Virus record (IMG/VR): IMGVR_UViG_3300004805_000038
Coordinates: 1-21,960 of that record
Reading direction: 5' to 3' (one strand)
From: a virus
Length of the DNA: 21,960 bases
Position numbers and translations under genes: made by a program. Under the pieces are notes generated by a model. The model had not been told where the DNA came from, searched no databases, and saw only the letters and a list, made by a program, of their open reading frames with translations. Numbering within the stretch: the first letter of the stretch is position 1; every line of letters begins with the position of its first letter. Shown here one piece after another: positions 1-6,138 of this stretch.

Positions 1-19
1 GAACTAACACTACAATTTT

Positions 20-235
20 TTAAAGCAACTCATAACTAACAATATTCTTAACTTTCTTGATTTGTTTGATTTTACCTCTTAATTCCAATTCATTGAGTTT
101 TGTGTGAATTGTTTGAGGTGTTACCTTAAATACTCCAGCCATAAAACCCGCTCCAGGTGTTACTTTATATTCTGTATAGAATCTAACAATAAAAGCATAC
201 ATTTCTTCAGGAGTGATCTTTGTTACAAATGTCAT
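20..235 (-). CDS. Small LexA-like winged-helix DNA-binding protein, 71 aa
   Basis: This 71-residue protein looks like an isolated winged helix-turn-helix of the LexA N-terminal type. An N-terminal helix (about residues 9-22, with PEEMYAFIVRFY) is followed by a loop with V-T-P. A second helix and a recognition helix follow (about 38-52, VTPQTIHTKLNELELRG), then a basic wing (KIKQIKKVKN, 54-64). LexA has the same order, but the dimerisation/protease domain is absent, so this is not a self-cleaving repressor. It is the only clear transcription regulator in the window and lies in a short minus-strand pair pointing away from the late genes. A sigma70-like promoter with a dyad over its -35 lies just upstream (265-305), so autoregulation is likely but inferred. 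No Shine-Dalgarno sequence precedes the ATG. The fold is fairly sure; the target and whether it represses or activates are unknown. Confidence 0.75.
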   Translation of the reverse strand: MTFVTKITPEEMYAFIVRFYTEYKVTPGAGFMAGVFKVTPQTIHTKLNELELRGKIKQIKKVKNIVSYELL

Positions 236-264
236 ATGTTTCTTGCTTATTTACTTATATTACC

Positions 265-293
265 ATTATACTACATAATGATAAATTTGTACA
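265..293 (-). promoter_or_regulatory. Minus-strand promoter of the winged-helix gene
   Basis: Read on the minus strand there is a perfect -10 TATAAT (plus-strand 265-270). Exactly 17 bases upstream is TGTACA (288-293), matching four of six bases of TTGACA. Transcription would start near 258, about 23 bases before the ATG at 235. The spacing and the perfect -10 make this a good vegetative promoter. It is a motif match only. Confidence 0.6.
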
Positions 294-305
294 CAGCCAG
301 GCTGT
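293..305. promoter_or_regulatory. Operator-like dyad over the -35
   Basis: ACAGCC and GGCTGT form a perfect inverted repeat around a single central base. It directly abuts and shares one base with the minus-strand -35 element (288-293). A protein bound here would block the promoter, so it is a natural operator for the LexA-like protein encoded just downstream. Which protein binds is inference. Confidence 0.5.
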
Positions 306-315
306 TAATAACTAA

Positions 316-359
316 AATAGGTATAGTTATACATAAATTATACGTATTCTATACCTATT
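316..359. repeat. 11-bp inverted repeat with nested GTATA/TATAC dyad
   Basis: The arms AATAGGTATAG (316-326) and CTATACCTATT (349-359) are perfect reverse complements separated by 22 bases. The left arm overlaps a second dyad, GTATA-GT-TATAC (321-332). The right arm overlaps the stop codon of the upstream minus-strand gene (355-357). There is no T-tract, so a protein-binding site is likelier than a terminator. The nested dyad recurs at 1151-1162 upstream of the late promoter. Confidence 0.55.
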
Positions 360-582
360 CTACAAATCTTGATCCTGGTATTATATCTAAAGCACTCGTT
401 AACAACTCTGAATCCTTCTCGTTACGCACTCCTCGAAGCTTCTGGAGCGCGTTCTCTATGTTTTCTACATCTTCTTTAGATAACATCCATTTACTAAGTT
501 GATACATATTCTGGAATGATTTAAAGTCACGTTTTCGCCAGTATTCTCTTAGTGCTTTCATAAGTATCTCATTGCTCGCCAT
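355..582 (-). CDS. Hypothetical 75-aa helical protein
   Basis: I do not recognise this 75-residue protein. It is rich in charged residues and predicted helix (ILMKALREYWRKRDFKSFQNM near the start, then SKEDVENIENALQKLRGVRNEKDSELL). It has no cysteine pair, membrane segment or signal peptide. It is the first gene of the leftward pair, 119 bases upstream of the winged-helix gene, which has its own promoter. The ATG has no Shine-Dalgarno sequence and is preceded by an A/T-rich leader, as elsewhere in this genome. A longer + strand reading frame across 104-502 is judged a shadow. Coding is likely from the charged, regular composition, but the function is unknown. Confidence 0.55.
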   Translation of the reverse strand: MASNEILMKALREYWRKRDFKSFQNMYQLSKWMLSKEDVENIENALQKLRGVRNEKDSELLTSALDIIPGSRFVE

Positions 583-716
583 AATTGTATTGTTTTAATG
601 TTTTATGTTGTAATAATATATTAGATACAATGCGTTTATCTGTATCTATATAGAATGCAGATTGAGAGAAGAGACTATGAAGAAACAAAACTTTCGGATT
701 TTAGGTTTAAGTAGAG

Positions 717-992
717 CTTCTAAACAGAATACAGTCTAGGTTGCTCGCCAGCAGAGCCTAGAATTTTGTTCTATTTAGAAGGGTGGTTCGGTCTGAGGCC
801 GGATGCTTAACCTTCCGCATATGAATATCTTGGAGTTTTTGATATTAGAGAATCCCCATAAACTCGTCATTGTTTCGTTGTACAAGACGCCTTTATTTCT
901 ATGTCGAACTCATCGCCGTTTTTTATGTCCAAGCATCCATATTATGTATCTATCATGCTATCTGGGGAAAATAACATAATAGATACATAATA
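717..992. ncRNA. Gene-free, heavily folded region; candidate structured RNA
   Basis: Several base-paired elements follow one another. First, CTTCTAAACAGAA (717-729) pairs with TTCTATTTAGAAG (769-781) in 12 of 13 positions. Inside it TCTAGG (735-740) pairs with CCTAGA (757-762), around a small GCT/AGC hairpin (743-752). Next, CGGTC/GGCCG (789-801) is flanked by GGTT/AACC. GGATGCTT (801-808) is complementary to AAGCATCC (931-938) and would close a 120-base domain. That domain contains AATATC/GATATT (824-846) and a bulged CGTC-TTGT/ACAAGACG hairpin (865-889). A 14-bp inverted repeat ends it (940-992). Bases 778-782 can pair with 717-720 or alternatively with CCTTC at 811-815, so the folds compete. 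No tRNA, known ribozyme core or convincing gene was found. The expressed strand is unknown. Confidence 0.35.
940..992. repeat. 14-bp perfect inverted repeat
   Basis: TATTATGTATCTAT (940-953) and ATAGATACATAATA (979-992) are exact reverse complements around a 25-base loop. There is no adjacent T-tract on either strand, so it is not a standard terminator. A shorter relative, TAGATACA with TGTATCTA, lies at about 623-649. A similar core appears in the hairpin at 18183-18221. It could be a cruciform, a protein site or an RNA hairpin. Confidence 0.65.
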
Positions 993-1012
993 CGAAGCTG
1001 TAAATTGAGACC

Positions 1013-1045
1013 AAAAAAGCAACATACTTAAAAAGTAGTTGCTTT
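1013..1045 (-). terminator. Minus-strand factor-independent terminator
   Basis: Arms AAAGCAAC (1016-1023) and GTTGCTTT (1038-1045), plus TACTT (1025-1029) and AAGTA (1033-1037), make a 13-bp stem with one bulged base and a three-base loop. On the minus strand the stem runs into six T residues (1018-1013), the usual intrinsic terminator form. It would stop leftward transcripts arising between here and the late genes. No minus-strand gene is seen there, so it may insulate against antisense read-through. Confidence 0.6.
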
Positions 1046-1104
1046 AGTGGATATGATACACCATCCAAGACACATATTTAATTGTGGATTGTAGTTGTAG
1101 CATA

Positions 1105-1113
1105 TGATATAAT
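1105..1113 (+). promoter_or_regulatory. Extended -10 promoter, upstream late-region copy
   Basis: TGATATAAT is a perfect extended -10 (TGnTATAAT). No good -35 lies at 17 bases, which extended -10 promoters tolerate. A transcript starting near 1120 would run through the operator-like cluster and the second promoter to the terminator at 1291-1351. The same nine bases occur at 6065, 13256 and 18065. Confidence 0.45.
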
Positions 1114-1133
1114 AATAGCATGTTACGAGTAAA

Positions 1134-1195
1134 TTGTACACAGTCTAGAGGTATATGTATACGATAAGATATTAACAAGTTATTAACAGTCTGTT
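1134..1195. promoter_or_regulatory. Operator-like cluster upstream of the late promoter
   Basis: Four elements lie here: TTGTACACAG (1134-1143), AGGTATATGTATAC (1149-1162, a GTATA/TATAC dyad), AGTTATTAACAG (1178-1189) and the dyad AACAG-T-CTGTT (1185-1195). The first three each have a counterpart in the control region of the winged-helix gene: 287-296, 319-332, and 302-313 on the opposite strand. The cluster ends eight bases before the -35 of the main late promoter, so binding here could activate or repress it. The shared motifs are visible in the sequence; the binding protein is inferred. Confidence 0.45.
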
Positions 1196-1202
1196 TAAGT
1201 TG

Positions 1203-1231
1203 TTTACACTTATTGAGAAGTATGCTACAAT
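1203..1231 (+). promoter_or_regulatory. Main late promoter candidate
   Basis: TTTACA (-35, five of six bases), a 17-base spacer, an extended TG one base before the -10, and TACAAT (-10, five of six bases) make this the best complete promoter in the window. Transcription would begin near 1238, about 150 bases upstream of the small terminase gene. The transcript would pass through the terminator at 1291-1351. Confidence 0.7.
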
Positions 1232-1279
1232 GAAATTACATAATAGTTATTTATGCTATTCAGGGAAGCTTAGCAATAA

Positions 1280-1327
1280 ATGATCAATCAAGAGACTATC
1301 AAGAAGCAAGTTAAAAGGGTTTTTTAA
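1280..1327 (+). CDS. Possible 15-aa leader peptide
   Basis: A 15-codon frame (M-I-N-Q-E-T-I-K-K-Q-V-K-R-V-F) starts 42 bases after the predicted late transcription start. It stops inside the descending arm of the terminator's inner stem. CAGGG lies upstream (1261-1265), as it does before the capsid and 8179 genes, although here the gap to the ATG is 14 bases. Ribosomes translating this frame would open the terminator hairpin, as in attenuation. There is no run of one amino acid to act as a nutrient sensor, and so short a frame can arise by chance. Confidence 0.25.
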   Translation: MINQETIKKQVKRVF

Positions 1328-1351
1328 CTGTCTGAATGATGGTCTTTTTTT
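1291..1351 (+). terminator. Factor-independent terminator in the late leader
   Basis: The outer stem GACTATCA (1294-1301) pairs with TGATGGTC (1337-1344), with one G-U pair. It can extend three pairs into AGA/TTT. An inner stem GTTAAAA/TTTTAAC (1310-1316 and 1322-1328) has a five-base loop. Seven T residues follow (1345-1351), then ATTTT. It lies 40 bases before the small terminase gene and 60 bases after the best promoter. The late operon must therefore be expressed by read-through or antitermination. Confidence 0.75.
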
Positions 1352-1390
1352 ATTTTAGTTAATAGAAATAATCGTGTTAGGTTTATAAAT

Positions 1391-1690
1391 ATGGCTGGTA
1401 CTAAAGGAAACAGAAATTCAGTCGGCAATAAGGGTGGAAAATCACTTAACGATAGAAAACTCGCCGCGAAAGTAAGAACCTTGGCATTAACAGAGATTGC
1501 GAAGGTTTTAATGGCACCTCAAGATAATCCAGATCTATATAAAGGAGTATTACTCAGGCTTGCTGGAACAGTTTTGCCTAGACTTAATGAACACACTGGA
1601 GAAGACGGAGAGAGTTTAGTGATAACTATTAGTAAAGAAATAGCAGAAAAGAATGAAACTACACAAGACACAAGCGATAGTAGCAACTGA
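1391..1690 (+). CDS. terS: Terminase small subunit
   Basis: This 99-residue protein is the likely DNA-recognition subunit of the packaging motor. It would bind the genome's packaging site and bring it to the large subunit. The N-terminus (GNRNSVGNKGGKSLNDRKLAAKV) is the Gly/Asn/Lys-rich segment common at the start of small terminases. A helical core (VRTLALTEIAKVLM, LYKGVLLRLAGTVLP) and an acidic C-terminus follow. It is short for the family, but position and overlap support the call: the large-subunit gene starts 38 bases before this gene ends. The start has no Shine-Dalgarno sequence and follows an A/T-rich leader. It is the first gene downstream of the leader terminator. Confidence 0.8.
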   Translation: MAGTKGNRNSVGNKGGKSLNDRKLAAKVRTLALTEIAKVLMAPQDNPDLYKGVLLRLAGTVLPRLNEHTGEDGESLVITISKEIAEKNETTQDTSDSSN

Positions 1691-2852
1691 TAGACACCGT
1701 TTCAGGGTGTTGTGTAATGGTAGGCGTTGGGGAAAGACAACACTTGCTATTGAGGAGATTAAAGGTAAAGCTCTTTATAAAAAGACAAGGATTGCGTATA
1801 TTGCACCAACGTTTCAGCAGGCAAGAGATATTGCTTGGCAAATGTTGGTGAAAGAACTTGGGCCAATAGCAAAAAAGATAAATGAATCTCGTTTGGAATT
1901 AGAGGTTCATAATAATGTTGGAAGCACAAGTATAATCCAATTACGTGGTTGGGAAGCAATTGAGACACTTCGCGGTCAATCATTTGACTTCATCGTAATA
2001 GATGAGGTTGCAATGATGAGAAACTTCTGGCTTAATTGGCAAGAAGTTATTCGCCCTACATTGACAGACCGCAAAGGTGAAGTGATGTTTATATCAACTC
2101 CTAAAGGTTTTAATCACTTTTATGATTTATATAATTTCGAAGCGAAAGATGAAGATTTTAAGAGTTTTCATTTTACTAGTTACGACAATCCTCTTATTCC
2201 TAGTGATGAAATAGATAAAGCCAGAGTAGAACTACCGGAAGATAGATTTAGTCAGGAGTACATGGCAGACTTTAGAAAGACCGAAGGATTAGTATATAAA
2301 GAGTTTGATCGTACTCAGCATGTTACAGACATGCAGCCAAAGACAGTGATAGATACCCTTGCAGGAATCGACTGGGGATATACCAATCCAGCAAGTTCAC
2401 ACAGAATTAGAATAGATGCAGATAGAAGATACTATATAGATGATGAATTTTATCAAGCGAATAAAACTACTGAGCAGATTGTTGAATCAGTGAAACTAAA
2501 GAAAGCAACGAAAGTATATCCTGATCCTGCTGAACCAGATAGAAATGAAGTAGCGAATAGAATGGGACTCAATGTGATGCAGGTTTCGAAAGACATTAGG
2601 GCAGGCATAGATACGGTGAGAATGCTTCTCAAACAAGGAAGACTATTCATTCACCCTGATTGTCTAAACCTCATAATGGAATTAGAAACTTATCATTATC
2701 CTGATCGTAAGCCTGGACAAAATGAATATGAGAATCCAGTGAAAGAAAACGATCATTGTTTAGATGAGATAAGATATGTTTTGCATAACATTGAACATAA
2801 TCAAGTACAAGATATTTCTGGTCAATTCCCTAAGGAAGAGTTGACTTGGTAA
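1653..2852 (+). CDS. terL: Terminase large subunit
   Basis: This is the ATPase and nuclease of the head-filling motor. Walker A is GRRWGKTT (23-30), Walker B is FIVIDEV (113-119) and the coupling motif is ISTP (147-150). The RNase H-like nuclease begins with GIDWGYTNP; its acidic residues are likely D240, D291 (YPDPAEPD) and D371 (DHCLDEIRY). At 399 residues it is at the short end of the family because the N-terminus begins only 22 residues before Walker A. All catalytic motifs are intact. The ATG lies inside the small-subunit gene with no good ribosome site, which suggests translational coupling. The portal gene starts six bases after the stop. Confidence 0.96.
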   Translation: MKLHKTQAIVATDRHRFRVLCNGRRWGKTTLAIEEIKGKALYKKTRIAYIAPTFQQARDIAWQMLVKELGPIAKKINESRLELEVHNNVGSTSIIQLRGWEAIETLRGQSFDFIVIDEVAMMRNFWLNWQEVIRPTLTDRKGEVMFISTPKGFNHFYDLYNFEAKDEDFKSFHFTSYDNPLIPSDEIDKARVELPEDRFSQEYMADFRKTEGLVYKEFDRTQHVTDMQPKTVIDTLAGIDWGYTNPASSHRIRIDADRRYYIDDEFYQANKTTEQIVESVKLKKATKVYPDPAEPDRNEVANRMGLNVMQVSKDIRAGIDTVRMLLKQGRLFIHPDCLNLIMELETYHYPDRKPGQNEYENPVKENDHCLDEIRYVLHNIEHNQVQDISGQFPKEELTW

Positions 2853-2858
2853 AACATT

Positions 2859-5012
2859 ATGAAAGTAAAAGAAGAAAAAACAATAGCCAAAGATGAAGAC
2901 AGTAAGCTCCTTGCTGATCTTATTCATCATTGGAATGAATCAGATAAGTATCTAGAACCAATAAGAAATGGTGCTTTTAGTTGGGACGAACGTGAGAATC
3001 TTTTGGTTGGTAATTTGAAAGATGCAGGATCACAGAAGACTAAGTCTAAGATCAATACTCAAGACTTAGTGAATCTTGTTCTTGATGGAGCATCACGTGT
3101 CATGGCACAGTTTCCTACTGGTACTATTCAAGCACTTACTGAAGATGACAAAGGAAAAAGTATTCTTATGAATATTGTTCATGAGAAATATATTGTTCCA
3201 AATGCAGACAGTCAATATGACTTTCTTACTAAGCTTCGTATCTGGGACATATATTCTCGTGTGTTTGGTTCTATGCCTGCGTTAGTTGACTACAGGATTG
3301 ATGACGACTACATTGGACCTGATATGTGGATCATTCACCCAAGATCATTCTTCCCACAAGCTGGTTGTACTAATATCTCTGAGATGCAGTTCGCTCAAGT
3401 TTCAACTTGGGTATCCGTTGAATTTTTAGAGCGTCAAAGCAAAGGAACATGGAAGAACTTAGATAAACTCATCAAAAAGGTAAAAGATGGAGACAAGACC
3501 AAACAACAGCAAGACAGTAAATATCTTCCAGTGAATGAACGTCTTAATGGTGATCTTGCACCTGAATCTGGCGAATATGCTCAATGTGAACTTTTGACTG
3601 AATATAGACGTGATCGTTGGATTACCTACTCGAAGGATCATTCTTTGATTGTTCGTGACATTCCAAATCCTCAACACAACAATGAACTTCCAATTGTAAT
3701 GAAACATTGTTTTCCTTTATTGGATAGACTTTATGGACTTGCTGAGTTTGAAAGAGGCTACACATTGCAGTATGCAGCGAACAGTCTCATCAACCTCTAC
3801 ATGGACGGCGTTCAAATGTCAATCTTTCCACCGCTTATCATCGATCAGAATGGCGTTGTTGCATCTTCTATTGAATACAAAGCAAAAGCTAAGTGGCTTA
3901 TCACTAAGCAAGGAGCTATTGACCAATTGAAGTTGACTCCTCAAGGAATGAATACTTTCAATAGCACTTACTCATTCATTAAGTCTCAAATGTTGAATCT
4001 TGGTGCTACTACTGATACGACTGTCTCAACAGACACGGACCCAGGTGCAGGTAAAACTCCAGAAGCGTTGAAGCGCCAAGGAGCTCGTGAAGGTGCTAGA
4101 GACAATTGGGATAGGTTCATGATGGAGAAAGCTCTTGAACAAGTAAATCAGAAGTTCATTGATCTTTTGACTACCAAGCAAGAGAAACCTATTGAAGTAA
4201 ATCTTTTCAAATCTGATATTGAGAAACTTTCGGCAGCTTATCCTAATGAAGACTTGACTACATTGTTTGGAGGTTCAGTAAAACTGTTTGACTCTAAGAA
4301 TGCTGGCAAAGTAACAATCGCATCAAGTTCTTGGAGGGACTCAAATAGTAAGAAGAAAGATGAGCCGAATACAATCAAATTCAAGTACACTATTGATTCT
4401 GGTTCTACTATGAGAACGGATGAAGATGCTGAACATACTGCACTTACAGATATTATGGCTTTAGTGTTGAAGTTTCCGAATGCTGCAGAACAAATTGCAC
4501 AATCTGGAAAAGTAACACTTGGAGACAAGACTTTCAACTTCGGTGAAGCATTAAAACGTTACATTATCACTTCTGGTGTTCAAGACGGAGAAAAGATCAT
4601 CTCAGACAATAAAGAACAAGGTCAAGAAACTGGGCAGCAAGAGCAAGACAGTAAAGCACAGATTGCACAACTTACTCAACAAATGCAGCAAATGACACAG
4701 TTAGTGACACAACTTTCTGACGAGCTTAAGAAACCTAAAGGCAAAGCACCAAGTGAATCACTCAACTATAAAGATGCTCCAGAATCAGTTAAAAGACAAA
4801 TAGAAGCGCAAGCAGGACTTGCTCCTGCGGTCGAGATGACACCAACTCCAGATGGCAAAGATCCAATATCACATGCTATGGACTACTTACATAGTCAGAA
4901 TGCTGTGAATATGCCAGTGCCTCAAAACAATCAAACAATAACACCTCAACCTCAAGGACAACCACTTCAGGATCAAAGTGCTGAACAATTGTTAGGAGGA
5001 AGTCCTCAATAA
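2859..5012 (+). CDS. Portal protein
   Basis: This 717-residue protein sits immediately after the large terminase and has the size and shape of a short-tailed-phage portal, the dodecameric ring through which DNA enters and leaves the head. The N-terminal part (LLADLIHHWNESDKYLEP, then an FSWDERENLLVG segment) and the central SLINLYMDGVQMSIFPPLII and GKTPEALKRQGAREGARDNW stretches are typical of the clip, wing and stem region of P22-like portals. The last 130 residues are different. They are Gln-rich, with a coiled-coil segment (IAQLTQQMQQMTQLVTQLSD) and a Pro/Gln/Asn-rich tail that may form the barrel or a flexible end. No enzyme motifs are expected. The call rests on position, size and local resemblance, not on a diagnostic residue. 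Confidence 0.85.
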   Translation: MKVKEEKTIAKDEDSKLLADLIHHWNESDKYLEPIRNGAFSWDERENLLVGNLKDAGSQKTKSKINTQDLVNLVLDGASRVMAQFPTGTIQALTEDDKGKSILMNIVHEKYIVPNADSQYDFLTKLRIWDIYSRVFGSMPALVDYRIDDDYIGPDMWIIHPRSFFPQAGCTNISEMQFAQVSTWVSVEFLERQSKGTWKNLDKLIKKVKDGDKTKQQQDSKYLPVNERLNGDLAPESGEYAQCELLTEYRRDRWITYSKDHSLIVRDIPNPQHNNELPIVMKHCFPLLDRLYGLAEFERGYTLQYAANSLINLYMDGVQMSIFPPLIIDQNGVVASSIEYKAKAKWLITKQGAIDQLKLTPQGMNTFNSTYSFIKSQMLNLGATTDTTVSTDTDPGAGKTPEALKRQGAREGARDNWDRFMMEKALEQVNQKFIDLLTTKQEKPIEVNLFKSDIEKLSAAYPNEDLTTLFGGSVKLFDSKNAGKVTIASSSWRDSNSKKKDEPNTIKFKYTIDSGSTMRTDEDAEHTALTDIMALVLKFPNAAEQIAQSGKVTLGDKTFNFGEALKRYIITSGVQDGEKIISDNKEQGQETGQQEQDSKAQIAQLTQQMQQMTQLVTQLSDELKKPKGKAPSESLNYKDAPESVKRQIEAQAGLAPAVEMTPTPDGKDPISHAMDYLHSQNAVNMPVPQNNQTITPQPQGQPLQDQSAEQLLGGSPQ

Positions 5013-5034
5013 TCAATCAATTAATAATAAAACT

Positions 5035-5202
5035 ATGAAAAAAGCGATCAATCTGAAGAGTATCAATATGAGCAAAGGCGGTGCAAAAGTTGTTAAATCT
5101 GCACCATTCAGCGATGGTATGAATTCAATTTCAAATCCAAAGATGAAACCAATGATGAGTCCAGCCAAACAAGAAGCAAAAAAAGAAAGGTCCAGCATAT
5201 AA
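5035..5202 (+). CDS. Small basic protein, possibly frameshifted to 5290
   Basis: The frame from ATG 5035 codes for 55 residues rich in Lys, Ser and Met (MKKAINLKSINMSKGGAKVV at the start) and ends at TAA 5202. Just before the end is a run of seven A (GCAAAAAAAGAAAGG). One frame over, the reading stays open to TGA at 5290. It codes for a similar Lys-rich, Pro/Ser-containing stretch (GPAYKKSFSNKKV, then KPCKSC at the end). Joining them by a +1 or -2 shift, or one fewer A, would give a basic protein of about 84 residues ending in C-x-x-C. It would overlap the next gene by 50 bases. Function is not recognised; a DNA- or capsid-associated basic protein is a guess. Confidence 0.5.
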   Translation: MKKAINLKSINMSKGGAKVVKSAPFSDGMNSISNPKMKPMMSPAKQEAKKERSSI

Positions 5203-5240
5203 GAAAAGTTTTTCTAATAAAAAAGTAACGATTAAATCAA

Positions 5241-5615
5241 ATGGAAAACGCACTTCAACCCCAAATGTTAAACCTTGCAAGAGTTGCTGAAGACGTCAAT
5301 CCTGAGATTGAAAAGATTGTCACTGAAGATGATCTTATCTCACAATTGGCAAATCAAGCTGGTTGGGAAGCTCTTAAGGATAGAATACATCGCAAGATGC
5401 AAATGATTGAGAATAATGCCAAGGTAACAAATGCTACTATTGGTGCTATTGATTCAGTAGAGAATTTTGGTTTTAAGTGTATGGTTAAAGATCTTTTAAT
5501 TGAAGCCTACCAGGGTATCATCGATGATGTAGATGAAACTTATAAATTCCTTAAAGAGAAAAAAGATGCAGAATCAGCAGAATTACAATCACCAGAATCA
5601 ACACCAGCAGAATAA
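5241..5615 (+). CDS. Hypothetical 124-aa helical protein between portal and scaffold
   Basis: I do not recognise this protein. It is predicted mostly helical (ISQLANQAGWEALKDRIHRK, ENFGFKCMVKDLLIEAYQGI). The C-terminal tail is acidic and Pro/Ser/Glu-rich (EKKDAESAELQSPESTPAE) and may be disordered. It has no membrane segment. It lies in a run of four small genes between portal and scaffold, a place where many tailed phages keep head-accessory or assembly factors. The start has no Shine-Dalgarno sequence (GATTAAATCAA precedes the ATG). The end overlaps the next gene. Confidence 0.65.
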   Translation: MENALQPQMLNLARVAEDVNPEIEKIVTEDDLISQLANQAGWEALKDRIHRKMQMIENNAKVTNATIGAIDSVENFGFKCMVKDLLIEAYQGIIDDVDETYKFLKEKKDAESAELQSPESTPAE

Positions 5616-5820
5616 CGAGGAAGAAATTCCTCTATATGAAGAGAATGTTGTTATGCATCAAGTATCTTCACCTACTACTGGAAAGAAGCATTCGTGGCAT
5701 CAAGAAGGACCACATGTGATATGCGACAGTTGCGAAAGTACTCATGGTTTCTATATAGGAATGAATAAGAGAATCAAGTCAATAGATGAAGAAGGTAATA
5801 TCATAATTGAAAACGTATGA
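5566..5820 (+). CDS. Small zinc-binding-type protein
   Basis: The conserved part has a compact Cys/His arrangement, KHSWHQEGPHVICDSCESTH then GFYIG, fitting a small zinc-binding site (H, H, C-x-x-C, H). Short proteins of this look are frequent in phage genomes and have no agreed function. The start is uncertain. ATG 5533 would lie 83 bases inside the previous gene, ATG 5566 gives 84 residues with a Gln/Asn-rich N-terminus, and ATG 5653 gives 55 residues containing only the Cys/His core. I chose 5566 because E-E-E-I-P-L-Y-E-E-N-V-V before the core looks like real protein. The stop overlaps the next start (ATGA at 5817-5820), suggesting translational coupling. Confidence 0.6.
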   Translation: MQNQQNYNHQNQHQQNNEEEIPLYEENVVMHQVSSPTTGKKHSWHQEGPHVICDSCESTHGFYIGMNKRIKSIDEEGNIIIENV

Positions 5821-6062
5821 CAGATGAAATAAAAGATGCTGAGATTTTGGAAGTTCATAAGGAAGGCGGTGATGATTCTTTGTTTGTTGCAGGTATTGTT
5901 AAAGAAGGAGAAAACAAAGGACAATACATTGCAATTCAAGTAAGAAACATGATGCAACTAAATCCAGTTGAACCAATTTTTGCACAATATCCTGATATGG
6001 AATTCCTTATTGTTGGAAAGTCTGAAGAAATTGTGAAAAAGTATTTTCAAAAATTAATATAG
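5817..6062 (+). CDS. Hypothetical 81-aa protein
   Basis: This is an acidic 81-residue protein of unknown function. Its pattern is alternating strands and one terminal helix (IVKEGENKGQYIAIQVRNMM, MEFLIVGKSEEIVKKYFQKL), consistent with a small alpha/beta domain. Its ATG overlaps the TGA of the zinc-binding-type gene by four bases, so the two are probably translated together. Its stop codon is followed at once by the strong extended -10 promoter at 6063, so it is the last gene before the scaffold/capsid unit. Confidence 0.6.
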   Translation: MTDEIKDAEILEVHKEGGDDSLFVAGIVKEGENKGQYIAIQVRNMMQLNPVEPIFAQYPDMEFLIVGKSEEIVKKYFQKLI

Positions 6063-6076
6063 TGTGATATAATATT
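6063..6076 (+). promoter_or_regulatory. Extended -10 promoter of the scaffold/capsid unit
   Basis: TGTGATATAATATT holds a perfect TGnTATAAT. The identical 14 bases occur at 18063-18076. No good -35 is present. Transcription would start near 6080, and the first bases fold into a small hairpin (GTG-TGG at 6084-6089 with CCA-CAC at 6094-6100, one bulged base). The scaffold gene begins about 60 bases downstream. An extra promoter here would raise capsid protein output over that of terminase and portal. Confidence 0.65.
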
Positions 6077-6138
6077 AATGTAAGTGTGGCGCTCCAGCAC
6101 AAGTGAGTGGATGCGATTAATCATTAGTCCAAAAAACA

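Noticed and set aside
104-502. Long + frame opposite the two leftward genes
   Set aside because: It covers both minus-strand genes and the operator region. The minus-strand products look like proteins, while this one is a Cys/Ser/Tyr/Leu-rich shadow.
850-925. Hammerhead-like GATGAG and CGAAAC on the minus strand
   Set aside because: The conserved C-T-G-A-T-G-A core is not present (it reads CGATGAG) and the three-stem geometry does not form.
803-979. 58-codon + frame in the control region
   Set aside because: Composition (many Cys, His, Arg, Leu) is unlike neighbouring proteins, there is no ribosome site, and it is covered by hairpins and an inverted repeat. Better explained by RNA or DNA structure.
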